64,000 nucleotides of DNA, from contig NZ_JACVAP010000002.1 of assembly GCF_014851915.1 (NCBI RefSeq), forward strand, positions 738,763 to 802,762, given 5' to 3'. This DNA comes from Xanthomonas sp. XNM01 (GTDB lineage: Bacteria; Pseudomonadota; Gammaproteobacteria; Xanthomonadales; Xanthomonadaceae). Positions 30,445 to 39,394 of the stretch are shown piece by piece. How positions within the stretch are numbered: the stretch's first letter is position 1; each line of letters begins with the position of its first letter. Below the pieces are notes generated by a model. That model made no database searches, was not told the DNA's origin, and worked only from the letters and a program-made list of their open reading frames with translations. The position numbers and the translations under genes were made by a program.

Positions 30445-31383
30445 ATGGCTGCCGTGCCCGATTCCCTGTCGTCACAAAAAAGCACGACCGTTCGATCCGT
30501 CTCGGCGCCCTGGTGGCTGCGTGCGGCTTTCGCCAGCGGCAGTTTGATGATGCCGCAGGCCACGGTGGCGCAGGCCGCGCGGCTGTTCGGCACGCCGATG
30601 CGCTCCTCGCGCAAGCGCGCGCTGGCGGCCGACCCCGGCGACGGCCGGCTGGAATGGCTGGACCATGGCGACACGCGCCTGGCGACCTACGTCTGGGGCG
30701 ACCCGCGGAGCCAGCCGTGGGTGCTGTTCGTGCACGGCTGGTCCTCGTTCGGCCTGCGCTGCCTGCCGTGGATGACCGCGCTGCGCCAGGCCGGCTACGC
30801 CTTCGTCTCCTACGACCAGCCGCGGCACGGCCGCAGCGAAGGCGGCAGCGCGTCGGTGCCGGGTTTCGCCTCGGCGTTGACCCACGTCGCCCGCCAGCAC
30901 GGCCGGCCGGCGGCGGTGATCGCGCACTCGATGGGCGGCGCCGCGGCGACCTACGCACTTGCGCAGGGGCTGGAAGCCGAACGCGCCATCCTGATCGCAC
31001 CGGCGGCCGACATGCGCGCTGCCGGCGAACGCTTCGCCGGCATGGTCGGCCTGGCGCAGTCGCTGGTCGGGCCGATGTTCGCCGGCTTCGAACGTGCGCT
31101 GGGCGTCTCGGTCGACGACATCGCCGCGCACCGGCACGTGCCGACGCTGGGCCTGCCGGCGCTGGTCGTCCATGACCTCGCCGACACCGACGTGCCCTGG
31201 CACGAAGGCGAGGCCTACGCCCGCCTGTGGCCGCGTGCGCGCCTGCTCAGCACCACCGGCATGGGCCACCACCGCATCGCCGCCGACCCGCTGGTGATCG
31301 CCGCCGCGCTGCGCTTCCTGGCCGGCGAAACCGTCGGCGAGCGCGTGGTGTCCTCGCCGAACCTCCCGTTCGGTCTCGCCTGA
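30445..31383 (+). CDS. Alpha/beta-fold hydrolase
   Basis: 312 aa. Alpha/beta hydrolase core with the oxyanion segment VLFVHGWSSFGLR, nucleophile Ser in AHSMGGAAATYA (GxSxG type), a candidate acid Asp in HDLADTDVPW, and catalytic His in TTGMGHHRI. Substrate unknown (ester, lactone or similar). The start ATG has GGAGC upstream and lies 11 bp after tetR. An unusual point is that the first 18 codons contain the second operator-like site (30481-30498); if translation starts later, for example at 30547, the site would be in the leader. Confidence 0.85.
   Translation: MAAVPDSLSSQKSTTVRSVSAPWWLRAAFASGSLMMPQATVAQAARLFGTPMRSSRKRALAADPGDGRLEWLDHGDTRLATYVWGDPRSQPWVLFVHGWSSFGLRCLPWMTALRQAGYAFVSYDQPRHGRSEGGSASVPGFASALTHVARQHGRPAAVIAHSMGGAAATYALAQGLEAERAILIAPAADMRAAGERFAGMVGLAQSLVGPMFAGFERALGVSVDDIAAHRHVPTLGLPALVVHDLADTDVPWHEGEAYARLWPRARLLSTTGMGHHRIAADPLVIAAALRFLAGETVGERVVSSPNLPFGLA
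30481..30498 (-). promoter_or_regulatory. Operator-like site (copy 2, inverted) near hydrolase start
   Basis: AGCACGACCGTTCGATCC is the exact reverse complement of the 18-bp site before the tetR gene, 705 bp away. It falls within the annotated first codons of the hydrolase gene. The paired arrangement suggests a second TetR site controlling the hydrolase or allowing looping. Confidence 0.6.
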
Positions 31384-31412
31384 ACCGGCGCCACGGATCA
31401 CACGCCTCGCTT

Positions 31413-31815
31413 ACTGTAGGAGCGCCGCAGCCGCGACCGCCATGCCCGGTGCCGCATTGGATGCGCCGGACGCCGGGCAGTCGCGGTCCCCCGAAAAAGG
31501 GGTGCAAGCAGAGCCCGCTCCTACAACGGCGGCCCCCGCGAAACCTCGACGGATCGCATGCCACGCCTCCCTGTAGGAGCGGCCACAGCCGCGACCGCCA
31601 TGCCCGGTGTCGCATTGGACGCGCCGGATGCAGCGCAGTCGCGGTCCCCCGAAAAAGTGGTGCAAGCACAGCCCGCTCCTGCAACGGCGGTCGCCGCGAA
31701 CCTCGACGGATCGCAGCCACGCCCTCCTGTAGGAGCGGCCGCAGCCGCGACCGCCATGCCCGTGCCGCATTGCCCGCACCGGATGCAACGCAGTCGCGGT
31801 CCCCCGAGAAAGATG
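31413..31815. repeat. Three-unit tandem array of 157-bp REP-containing repeats
   Basis: TGTAGGAGCG starts at 31415, 31572 and 31729, a period of 157 bp; the third unit is truncated. Each unit carries TGTAGGAGCGGCCRCAGCCGCG and a weaker inverted partner ending AGCCCGCTCCTACAA. It is the same REP type as the 25.85-26.64 kb array, but the spacer sequence differs. It lies between the hydrolase and icmF genes. Confidence 0.9.
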
Positions 31816-31942
31816 TGCAATCACAGCGCACATCTGCGCCGATGCCCCGCGGCGCCCCATCACCAAAGTCACGCTGCACTGCACCCAATCGTTTCAGGTG
31901 CAAGGACTAAGATCGGGGCAGGTTCCAGCACAGGTCACGCGC

Positions 31943-34900
31943 ATGTCCACGCCCGCCAGCCAGTTGCCCGACGCCCGCACCGATGCGACGCCGCTGCGCT
32001 TCGTCACCGCCGCCAGCCTGTTCGACGGGCACGACGCCGCCATCAACATCATGCGCCGGCTGATCCAGGCGCAGGGCGCCGAGGTCATCCACCTGGGCCA
32101 CAACCGCAGCGTCGAGGACGTGGTCCGCGCGGCGCTGCAGGAAGACGCCGACGCCATCGCGCTGTCGTCCTACCAGGGCGGCCACGTCGAATACTTCAAG
32201 TACATGGTCGACATGCTGCGCGAGCGCGGCGCCGGCCACGTGCGCGTGTTCGGTGGCGGTGGCGGCACCATCACCCCCGAGGAGATCCGCGAACTGCAGG
32301 CCTACGGCGTCGAGCGCATCTACCACCCCAACGACGGCATGAAGATGGGCCTGGTGGAGATGATCGGCGACGTGGTCCAGCGCGCCGCCGCCGGCCGCGA
32401 CCGCCACCTCGCGCAGGCGCACGACGCGGCCGATGCCGACGCCCGCTTCATGCCCGACATCGACGACGAGATCGGCCTGGGCCACGTGCTGTCGGCCATC
32501 GAGGACAACAGCGTCGGCGAGGCCGAGCTGGGCCGCCTGCGCAAGCAGTGGCAGCTGGCGGCCGGGCATACGCCGGTGGTCGGCATCACCGGCACCGGCG
32601 GCGCAGGCAAGTCCTCGGTCACCGACGAACTGCTGAACCGGTTCCTGGCCTGCTTCCCGGCCATGCGCATCGCCGTGGTCTCGGTCGATCCCACCCGCCG
32701 CCGCACCGGCGGCGCGCTGCTGGGCGACCGCATCCGCATGAACAGCCTGCGCAGCCCGCGCGTCTACATGCGCTCGATGGCCACCCGCCGCCAGAACGTG
32801 GCCACCAACGCGGTGCTCAAGGACTGCATCGGCTTCCTCAAGGCGCGCGGCTTCGACCTGGTGATCGTGGAGACCGCCGGCATCGGCCAGTCCGATTCGG
32901 AGATCGTCGACCTGGTCGACTTCCCGATGTACGTCATGACCAGCGACTACGGCGCGGCCAGCCAGCTGGAGAAGATCGACATGCTCGACTTCGCCGAGCT
33001 GATCGCGCTGAACAAGTACGACCGTCGCGGCGCCGAGGACGCGCTGCGCGACATCCGCAAGCAGTGGAAGCGCAACCGCAACGCCTTCGCCACCGCCGAT
33101 GCCGACATCCCGGTCTATCCGACCATCGCCAGCCAGTTCAACGACCCCGGCATCAGCTGGATGTTCATCAACCTGTGCCGGCTGCTGCGCGAGAAGAAGG
33201 GGAAAGGGGGTCAGAGTCACTTTTCCCCCGTTGAACATCGCTCGCCGCAACACCCTGAGGGGAAAAGTGACTCTGACCCCCTTTCTTCCCCGCGCTGCGA
33301 TTTCACTCCCCAGCTCGACACCAGCCTCAAGGAGCCGCGCGCCACCGTGCTGATCCCCGGCGCGCGCGTGCGCTACCTGGCCGAGATCGCCGAGCAGGGC
33401 CGGGCCATCAACCGCCGCATCGAGACCGAGGCCGAGACCGCCAGCCGCGCCCAGGGCCTGTGGGAAGCGCTGCGCGAACTGGACGATGCGCAGCTGCCGG
33501 AGCGCCTGGCGCCGTACCCGCACGAGGCGCTGCATCCTGCCGCGCGAGTGCCGCGCAGTGCCGAGCCGGCCGCCGCCGACGCCGCGATGCCCCATGACGC
33601 GCGCACCGCCGATCCCGCGCATCGCAACGACGCCAGCCCCGACCGCAGCCTGCTCACCCTGCGCCAGCGCTACAACGACGCCATCCACGCGCTGTCGTCA
33701 GAATCCCTGCGCCTGCTGCGCGAGTGGCCGGCCCGGCTGCAGTCCATCACCGACGACGTCACCGAGTACCAGGTGCGCGGGAAGGCCATCCGCGTCGAGA
33801 ACTACCGCGAGTCGCTCAGCCATCAGAAGGTCCCCAAGATCGCCGCGCCCACCTACCGCAGCTGGGGCGAGCTGCTGACCTTCCTCGGCAAGGAGAACCT
33901 GCCAGGCAGCTATCCCTACACCGGCGGCGTCTACCCGTACCGCCGCACCGGCGAGGACCCCATCCGCATGTTCGCCGGCGAGGGCACGCCCGAGCGCACG
34001 AATCGCCGCTTCCATTACCTGTCGGCCGGACAGCCGGCCGCGCGCCTGTCCACCGCCTTCGACAGCGTCACCCTGTACGGCGAGGACCCGGCGCCGCGCC
34101 CGGACATCTACGGCAAGATCGGCAACTCCGGCGTCAACGTGCCCACGCTGGACGACATGAAGAAGCTCTATTCCGGCTTCGACCTGTGCGCGCCCACCAC
34201 CAGCGTGTCGATGACCATCAACGGCCCGGCGCCGATCATCCTGGCGATGTTCCTGAACTGCGCCATCGACCAGCAGGTGGAAAAACACCTCAAGGCGGAC
34301 CCGCAGCGCTGGGCCGACGCGCAGCAGGCCATCGACGCCTTCTTCGAAACACGCATCGCCGCCGGCGGCAGCCGCCCGCGCTACCACGGTGAACTGCCGG
34401 CCGGGAACGACAGCCTGGGCCTGGGCCTGCTGGGCATCACCGGCGAGCAGCTGGTGGACGCCGACACCTACGCCCGCATCAAGGCCGACACCCTCAGGAC
34501 CGTGCGCGGCACCGTGCAGGCCGACATCCTGAAAGAAGACCAGGCCCAGAACACCTGCATCTTCAGCACCGAGTTCGCCCTGCGCATGATGGGCGACATC
34601 CAGCAGTACTTCGTCGACCACCAGGTCCGCAATTTCTACTCGGTGTCCATCTCCGGTTACCACATCGCCGAGGCCGGGGCGAACCCGATCAGCCAGCTCG
34701 CCTTCACCCTGTCCAATGGCTTCACCATCGTCGAGTACTACCTGGCGCGCGGCATGCGCATCGACGACTTCGCGCCCAACCTGAGCTTCTTCTTCAGCAA
34801 CGGCATGGACCCGGAGTACACCGTCATCGGCCGCGTCGCCCGCCGCATCTGGGCGCGCGCCATGCGCGAGCGCTACGGCGGCAACGAACGCAGCCAGATG

Positions 34901-35677
34901 ATGAAGTACCACATCCAGACCAGCGGCCGGTCCCTGCACGCGCAGGAGATCCAGTTCAACGACATCCGCACCACGCTGCAGGCGCTGTACGCCCTGTTCG
35001 ACAACTGCAACAGCCTGCACACCAACGCCTACGACGAGGCCATCACCACGCCCACCGAAGAGAGCGTGCGCCGCGCCGTGGCCATCCAGATGATCATCAA
35101 CAAGGAGCTGGGGCTCAATTTCTGCGAGAACCCCTGGCAGGGCAGCTTCGCGGTGGACTACCTGACCGACCTGGTCGAGGAGGCCGTGTACGCCGAGTTC
35201 GAGGCCATCAGCGAGCGCGGCGGCGTGCTCGGCGCCATGGACACCATGTACCAGCGCGGCAAGATCCAGGATGAGTCCATGTACTACGAGCACAAGAAGC
35301 ACGACGGCTCGCTGCCGCTGGTGGGCGTGAACATGTTCCTGCCCAAGGAAGGCGGCGGCGAGGTCGCCACCGAGATCGAACTGATCCGCTCGACGGAAGG
35401 CGAGAAGGCCCAGCAGATCGAAAACGTGCGCGGCTGGCAGGCCTCACGCAACCGGCTGGCGCCGGAAGGGGAAACCGGCCACGGCCATGTGGTGGCGGAA
35501 GAGGGGGAGGGCGCGGCCGAGGTGCACGACGGCCACGGCCTGGCGTATCTTCAGGACACTGCGCGCAGGCGGGGGAACGTCTTCGCGGCCCTGGTGGATG
35601 CGGTCAAGACCCACAGCCTGGGGCAAATCAGCCATGCGCTGTATGACGTGGGCGGGGAGTATCGAAGGAATATGTAA
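31943..35677 (+). CDS. icmF: Fused isobutyryl-CoA mutase with G-protein chaperone
   Basis: 1244 aa. Adenosylcobalamin enzyme interconverting isobutyryl-CoA and n-butyryl-CoA. Order: B12-binding domain with base-off motif DGHDAA near residue 35; MeaI-like GTPase with P-loop [14 protein letters not shown] (about 215); linker; mutase TIM barrel. Two substrate-pocket positions decide the type: Phe677 in RMFAGEG and Gln869 in AQNTCIF stand where methylmalonyl-CoA mutase has Tyr and Arg, so this is the isobutyryl form. The family is also known to act weakly on isovaleryl-CoA, which fits the leucine-rich context. The linker contains an 84-bp in-frame palindromic insertion (33202-33285). An upstream frame to 31898 is open, but the ATG at 31943 fits the domain start. 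Confidence 0.93.
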   Translation: MSTPASQLPDARTDATPLRFVTAASLFDGHDAAINIMRRLIQAQGAEVIHLGHNRSVEDVVRAALQEDADAIALSSYQGGHVEYFKYMVDMLRERGAGHVRVFGGGGGTITPEEIRELQAYGVERIYHPNDGMKMGLVEMIGDVVQRAAAGRDRHLAQAHDAADADARFMPDIDDEIGLGHVLSAIEDNSVGEAELGRLRKQWQLAAGHTPVVGITGTGGAGKSSVTDELLNRFLACFPAMRIAVVSVDPTRRRTGGALLGDRIRMNSLRSPRVYMRSMATRRQNVATNAVLKDCIGFLKARGFDLVIVETAGIGQSDSEIVDLVDFPMYVMTSDYGAASQLEKIDMLDFAELIALNKYDRRGAEDALRDIRKQWKRNRNAFATADADIPVYPTIASQFNDPGISWMFINLCRLLREKKGKGGQSHFSPVEHRSPQHPEGKSDSDPLSSPRCDFTPQLDTSLKEPRATVLIPGARVRYLAEIAEQGRAINRRIETEAETASRAQGLWEALRELDDAQLPERLAPYPHEALHPAARVPRSAEPAAADAAMPHDARTADPAHRNDASPDRSLLTLRQRYNDAIHALSSESLRLLREWPARLQSITDDVTEYQVRGKAIRVENYRESLSHQKVPKIAAPTYRSWGELLTFLGKENLPGSYPYTGGVYPYRRTGEDPIRMFAGEGTPERTNRRFHYLSAGQPAARLSTAFDSVTLYGEDPAPRPDIYGKIGNSGVNVPTLDDMKKLYSGFDLCAPTTSVSMTINGPAPIILAMFLNCAIDQQVEKHLKADPQRWADAQQAIDAFFETRIAAGGSRPRYHGELPAGNDSLGLGLLGITGEQLVDADTYARIKADTLRTVRGTVQADILKEDQAQNTCIFSTEFALRMMGDIQQYFVDHQVRNFYSVSISGYHIAEAGANPISQLAFTLSNGFTIVEYYLARGMRIDDFAPNLSFFFSNGMDPEYTVIGRVARRIWARAMRERYGGNERSQMMKYHIQTSGRSLHAQEIQFNDIRTTLQALYALFDNCNSLHTNAYDEAITTPTEESVRRAVAIQMIINKELGLNFCENPWQGSFAVDYLTDLVEEAVYAEFEAISERGGVLGAMDTMYQRGKIQDESMYYEHKKHDGSLPLVGVNMFLPKEGGGEVATEIELIRSTEGEKAQQIENVRGWQASRNRLAPEGETGHGHVVAEEGEGAAEVHDGHGLAYLQDTARRRGNVFAALVDAVKTHSLGQISHALYDVGGEYRRNM
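33202..33285. repeat. 84-bp palindromic REP-like insertion inside icmF
   Basis: A perfect 27-bp inverted repeat (33202-33228 and 33259-33285), containing GGGGTCAGAGTCACTTTTCC, encloses a 30-bp loop. Length 84 bp is a multiple of three and introduces no stop, adding 28 residues ([12 protein letters not shown] and on) between GTPase and mutase domains. This resembles the short palindromes mobilised by REP-associated tyrosine transposases. No transposase gene is in the window. Confidence 0.85.
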
Positions 35678-35822
35678 CGCCGCCTCGGACCAGGGGTGCG
35701 AGTGTCGCGGTCGTTCTCCTGGCAGCGATCGGTGGGTGCGTGTGCCAGTGATAGCGAGCCTTGGCATCGGCCCTTACATCGGATAGCCTTGGTGCCCAGC
35801 CGTTATGCGGCTGGTTGGGGAG

Positions 35823-35992
35823 ATAATTGCTTTTTAGCGGTCTGCGTTTGCCGCGCAGATAGTCTGACGCTTCGTCGGACTGTTGAAATTGCGTGGGATT
35901 ATCGCCGTAAAGCCGGTGCCCGGCTTCGCTGCGAGCCCTCGCAAAGCCGGGCACCGGCTTTACGGCGCATCAAAGTAAAAAGCAAATTGGCG
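35823..35992 (+). ncRNA. Retron msr-msd non-coding RNA
   Basis: Template and primer for msDNA synthesis by the reverse transcriptase at 36912. Visible parts: a1 arm AATTGCTTTTTA (35825-35836) pairs with a2 TAAAAAGCAAATT (35976-35988) over 12 bp with one bulged base. Directly after a1 comes AGC (35836-35838), the G at 35837 being the expected 2'-5' branching residue. The msr has two hairpins, 35841-35859 (6-bp stem) and 35861-35881 (9-bp stem, 3-base loop). The msd is one long hairpin, 35903-35967, with a perfect 24-bp stem. The a2 arm ends only 4 bp before the effector ATG. The promoter is unclear; TTGGCA at 35761 and GATAGC at 35782 are spaced only 15 bp. Order ncRNA-effector-RT equals Eco1 (Ec86) retrons. 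Confidence 0.9.
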
Positions 35993-36919
35993 ATGATGGA
36001 TCCTAGGGACGATGCAATACTGAAACTAGCAAGTAGCCCTGCTTGGATCAGGGCGTACAGCGGTTTCATATTTGTATGTGGCGGACCAGTTGATGTGCGC
36101 GAGCAAGAGCCACTTTCCGTTCGGGATGCGCTATTGCGTGTGGCTGCTTCGAAGCCGTCACTGTTTAACCGGATCAGGCTTGCTGAAGAGTTCAAAGAAT
36201 GGTCGGTCGATGGGCACTACCGCGATCTCCGTACCTTTGAAGAGCACCTTGCTGAGCTTTCCGATGTAATTGTGTTGATACTGGAGAGCCCCGGAAGCCT
36301 TGCCGAGCTAGGGCTATTTTCCGCTATGGAGTCGTTCCAGAGGAAGCTCTCTGTATTCGTCTCTTCACATCATTTCGACCAGCCTTCATTCATCCGTCTT
36401 GGCCCCATCAAATACTTGGAGCTATTGGAAAATGAGGCCGAGGTTTTTCCTTGGGTTCGATTGCAGGGAGGGCGCGAAACAGTCGATAAAGATTGGCTTG
36501 CTGCGTCTGCTCATGAATTATTCGACGCTCTGCAAGAGCGTGCGGTCTCGAAAAATCCAGAATCAAGATTCGATCCAGGAAAGTGGCTGCATAGAGCTCT
36601 TCTTATTTGTAATCTAATTTGGCTGATGAGTGCGCTGACCATTACGGAAATCGAGCTTTATCTCGACTTGTTTGATGTGAAGATGTCAAATGAGGATTTG
36701 CGGCAAGCAATGTTTATATTGGAGCGCCTTGAGCTTGTTTATATCGTTGCCAGGTCGCGCCAGCGATTTTATGTTGCTAAGGGTAGTTCTGATTTCATTA
36801 GATGGAGCATAAAGCGCTCTGAGTTAGATCTCGAGCGGATGCAGATGGATATCGCTCGGTACTACGAAGAGGTAGATCGGAAGCGATTCCGCGCCATCCA
36901 GGAGGTGCGTCGTGGATAA
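35993..36919 (+). CDS. Retron type II-A effector, NDT-like with winged-helix domain
   Basis: 308 aa, matching the roughly 307 aa of the Eco1 retron effector. The N-terminal half resembles nucleoside 2-deoxyribosyltransferases: FIFVCGG (Cys29) and SPGSLAELGLFS with Glu105, the same motifs as IFLCGG and SPGSFTELGAFS of the Eco1 protein. The C-terminal third has the helical pattern of a DNA-binding winged helix. In the Eco1 system this protein forms filaments with RT and msDNA that hydrolyse NAD+ on phage infection. The ATG at 35993 (or 35996) is chosen because upstream in-frame codons run through the msd hairpin; no clear Shine-Dalgarno is present. Base composition is markedly AT-richer than flanking genes. 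It overlaps the RT gene by 8 bp. Confidence 0.9.
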   Translation: MMDPRDDAILKLASSPAWIRAYSGFIFVCGGPVDVREQEPLSVRDALLRVAASKPSLFNRIRLAEEFKEWSVDGHYRDLRTFEEHLAELSDVIVLILESPGSLAELGLFSAMESFQRKLSVFVSSHHFDQPSFIRLGPIKYLELLENEAEVFPWVRLQGGRETVDKDWLAASAHELFDALQERAVSKNPESRFDPGKWLHRALLICNLIWLMSALTITEIELYLDLFDVKMSNEDLRQAMFILERLELVYIVARSRQRFYVAKGSSDFIRWSIKRSELDLERMQMDIARYYEEVDRKRFRAIQEVRRG

Positions 36920-37841
36920 ATTGGAGAGCTCGCACCTCATCAGGGTCTTGTCCTTGGAGTCTGGTCTGCTTCCGGAGCAGGTTGCCAACATCGTCAGGAC
37001 TGCTCCGTTTCGCTACAAGAGCTTTAAGGTTAAAAAGCGCACCGGCGGTCTGAGGCAGTTGGCGCAGCCTGCAAAAGAGGTTAAATGGATCCAGTCGAGG
37101 GTTGTTGATTTTCTTCGCCCGCTTCTTCCGATGCATGACGCGGTGAATGCCTACGAGGTTGGCTCCTCAATCAAGAAGAATGCGGGAATCCATGCTTCAT
37201 CACGATTTCTCTTGAAAATGGATTTCTCAAACTTTTTTCCATCCATACTGGAGAGTGATATTGTCGCTCACATAAATTGCTTCGCTCCTTCTATTTCTGA
37301 AGTTGACGCATTTGTGATAACTAGATCGTGTATGTGGGCAAACGGGCGGAAATTCCCCCTTCAGTTGTGCATTGGGGCCCCCTCTTCCCCATTTCTATCT
37401 AACTCGGTCATGTATAGCTTTGATGATCTAATTTCAAAGAAGGCTGCAGAGCGAGATATCACTTACACGCGATACGCGGATGATTTGACCTTCTCTTCTC
37501 GGCGGGAAGGGATTCTTGCCGATTTCCAGTCGATGGTCGAGGTGGTTATTTCAGAAATTTTGTACCCTCGATTGAAATTAAATACTGCGAAGACATTGCA
37601 TGCGTCACGAGCTGGCCGCCGAGTGGTGACCGGGATTGTAATAACGCCAGAAGGTGAGTTGTCGGTGGGTCGAGACAGGAAGCGGCTTGTTCGTGCTATG
37701 GCTCATCGTGACTCGATGTCTCAGTTGGATTCCGACGGCGTCGATAAACTGGAGGGATTAATTAATTTCATTGATGGTATTGAGCCTGGCTTTGCGCAGA
37801 AGGCTAGGCGATGGAGGAATAAGAAGGTTGCCGGTGCATAG
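36912..37841 (+). CDS. Retron reverse transcriptase
   Basis: 309 aa, normal for retron RTs. Synthesises msDNA from the 2'-OH of the branching G in the adjacent ncRNA. Motifs: retron-specific NAxxH as NAGIH (residues 90-94), the first catalytic Asp in MDFSNFF, YADD (188-191) in the palm, and the retron VTG (239-241) that recognises the msr. No maturase or endonuclease domain follows, which excludes group II introns. It starts with GTG behind GGAGG (36901-36905), overlapping the effector stop, so effector and RT are translationally coupled. Like the effector it is AT-rich, suggesting acquisition by transfer. Confidence 0.95.
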   Translation: MDKLESSHLIRVLSLESGLLPEQVANIVRTAPFRYKSFKVKKRTGGLRQLAQPAKEVKWIQSRVVDFLRPLLPMHDAVNAYEVGSSIKKNAGIHASSRFLLKMDFSNFFPSILESDIVAHINCFAPSISEVDAFVITRSCMWANGRKFPLQLCIGAPSSPFLSNSVMYSFDDLISKKAAERDITYTRYADDLTFSSRREGILADFQSMVEVVISEILYPRLKLNTAKTLHASRAGRRVVTGIVITPEGELSVGRDRKRLVRAMAHRDSMSQLDSDGVDKLEGLINFIDGIEPGFAQKARRWRNKKVAGA

Positions 37842-37936
37842 TTTTGCTTGGGGAGGAAAGCTTGCAGTTCTATAGTCCAGATTTTCTCATCGAATTGAGA
37901 GGCAAAGAGCGGATAAGGGGGGGCAGAAAAGACAGG

Positions 37937-38070
37937 AAGGTTTCCCCGCGTTTTCATGTGGCCAAGGTCATCGGATGGTCTTTGGCGATGATCGTAGCCG
38001 CTCCAGCCGCGTGAACACGCGCTCCATCGACTATCGTCTGACTGGTAACGCGGTCAGGTTAACTTTAATT
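37937..38070. mobile_element. Remnant of an IS4-family element
   Basis: From GGAAGGTTTCCCCGCGTTTTCATG the sequence follows, with scattered substitutions and one short deletion, the first 110 bp of the complete IS at 39759, covering the terminal repeat and the transposase 3' end (CTCCATCGACTATCGTCTGAC against CTCCATCGGCCATCGCCTGAC). It then jumps to GGTCAGGTTAACTTTAATT, similar to the sequence just beyond the right end of the complete IS at 41109. It is probably an internal deletion derivative, located 96 bp after the retron RT. Confidence 0.75.
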
Positions 38071-38096
38071 TTTCGATGAAGGGATGCTGGGGGGAT

Positions 38097-38444
38097 ATGG
38101 ATATCAATCGAAAGATTCCGTTCTTCGGCGTGCGGCGCTTCGCACGTGAGCTGCTTGCCGATCTGGCAGCCGTATCCAAAGATCGGGACGCCATGCATGG
38201 CACGCTTGCCCGCATCGGCGGGCTGACGCAGCTGGAGCGCGAGAAAGCACTGGAGCGGCTCAAGGCCGAGATCTCCGCGACGTCTTCTGCCTGGAAGGTG
38301 CAGCTGGCCGAGCTTGGTTCCGAGCGGGATCAACCGCTTGCCCAGGTCGCCGAGCTGCGCAAGGACGTGGTCGAGACGCGGGAGCGGGCTCTGCTGCAGC
38401 GAGTGACCGGGTCAGTTTCACTTATTTGGGATGACGCCGCATAA
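38097..38444 (+). CDS. Truncated coiled-coil protein, possible DUF4041-type fragment
   Basis: 115 aa. The N-terminus MDINRKIPFFGVRRFARELL is followed by a charged coiled coil (about residues 45-100: LEREKALERLKAEISA and on) ending RERALLQ. DUF4041 proteins have such a helical lead-in and continue after ALLQ with an EVGxY-like core. Here the frame instead runs into GGGTCAGTTTCACTT (38408) and ends 14 codons later, so the gene looks cut off by a REP-like sequence. GGGGGG precedes the ATG; an ATG at 38076 is also in frame. The assignment to DUF4041 is weak. Confidence 0.5.
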   Translation: MDINRKIPFFGVRRFARELLADLAAVSKDRDAMHGTLARIGGLTQLEREKALERLKAEISATSSAWKVQLAELGSERDQPLAQVAELRKDVVETRERALLQRVTGSVSLIWDDAA

Positions 38445-38474
38445 GCGGCGACATAGGCCAGTCAGGGGGACGGC

Positions 38475-39266
38475 ATGCGACAGGGATTGATGCGGGCGGC
38501 GCATCGTCGGGACGATGCGCTGACAGGGATGAGGTGGGGCAGGCTGGAGCATCTTCTCGCCGTGTACTACCGGGATGCGGGTTATCAGGTGACACACGTG
38601 GGGACAGGCGCGACGGCCGGCCGGTTCGATGGCGGTATCAATCTGGAGCTGCGGCGCGACGGGTGTCTGGTGCTGGTGCTGGTGCAGGTCAAGCACTGGA
38701 AGGCCTGCAAGGTGGGGCACAACGACGCGCATCAACTGATCGGCGTGATGGTCAACGCCAAGGCCAACGGCGCCATCGTCGTGACCAGCGGCGAGTTCAC
38801 CCGTGCTGCCATCGAAGCCGCCGCCCGCAACGGCCGGGTCCAGTTGATCGACGGCGACGAACTCCGCGCAATGCTTGGCCTGCTACCGGATGCTCCGCCC
38901 GCAGCAATCCGCATCGCCGACACGCTGGCAGCCCAAGTCGGCGAGCAGCTGTTGAATGCGGCAATGGGGCGCGCTGTGCCTGCAGGACGTAGAGCTGCCA
39001 AGTCCTGGGCCAAAGCCACCGGCGTTCGCAGCGTCTTGCATCCTCCTGTTGATCGCGTACCAGGTGATCCAAGGGCTGAACTGGAATCTGAATCAGAGTC
39101 TCCAGAACATCGGACAGCCTGCAGACGCTTCGCGACTGTCGACTACAAACCCAAGCGCCATCGGCAACGTGACGTCCACTCCTGTGGCCAACACCTTCTG
39201 TATCGAACGCGATTTCTGTACGGACACTACCCTCGATCGCCGCATCGCGCACGCCACGCGTCCTAA
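38475..39266 (+). CDS. Mrr-like restriction endonuclease, probably frameshifted
   Basis: 263 codons. Residues about 18-135 form a PD-(D/E)xK nuclease of the Mrr_cat type: WGRLEHLLAVYYRDAGYQV, then Asp in RFDGGINLEL and the QxK motif in VLVQVKHWKAC, then HQLIGVMVNAKANGAIVVTS. This would cleave DNA, perhaps modified DNA. After about codon 165 this frame turns basic and low in sense, whereas the +1 frame from about 38960 encodes a hydrophobic helix (CILLLIAYQVIQGLNW) and continues open to 39645. A one-base indel near 38960-39010 has probably separated a membrane-associated tail. GGGGGA lies before the ATG. Confidence 0.65.
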   Translation: MRQGLMRAAHRRDDALTGMRWGRLEHLLAVYYRDAGYQVTHVGTGATAGRFDGGINLELRRDGCLVLVLVQVKHWKACKVGHNDAHQLIGVMVNAKANGAIVVTSGEFTRAAIEAAARNGRVQLIDGDELRAMLGLLPDAPPAAIRIADTLAAQVGEQLLNAAMGRAVPAGRRAAKSWAKATGVRSVLHPPVDRVPGDPRAELESESESPEHRTACRRFATVDYKPKRHRQRDVHSCGQHLLYRTRFLYGHYPRSPHRARHAS

Positions 39267-39394
39267 GCCGACGCTGGCCGAAGTCCCTCCAGCGCAAGGC
39301 CGACGCTGCGATGGAGGTGCTGCGGCCTTTCACACCAGAGATGTAATCAGCCCAATACGCGTCGCCAAGTCATGGCGTGCGTCATTACAAGAGA

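Noticed and set aside
35696..35992. N-terminal extension of the retron effector from an upstream in-frame ATG
   Set aside because: The extension would be encoded by the msr-msd RNA itself and has no similarity to the Eco1 effector, whose start matches position 35993 or 35996.
36912..37841. Group II intron maturase or diversity-generating retroelement RT
   Set aside because: No maturase/endonuclease domain, no intron RNA domains and no template/variable repeat pair; NAxxH and VTG motifs plus adjacent msr-msd mark a retron.
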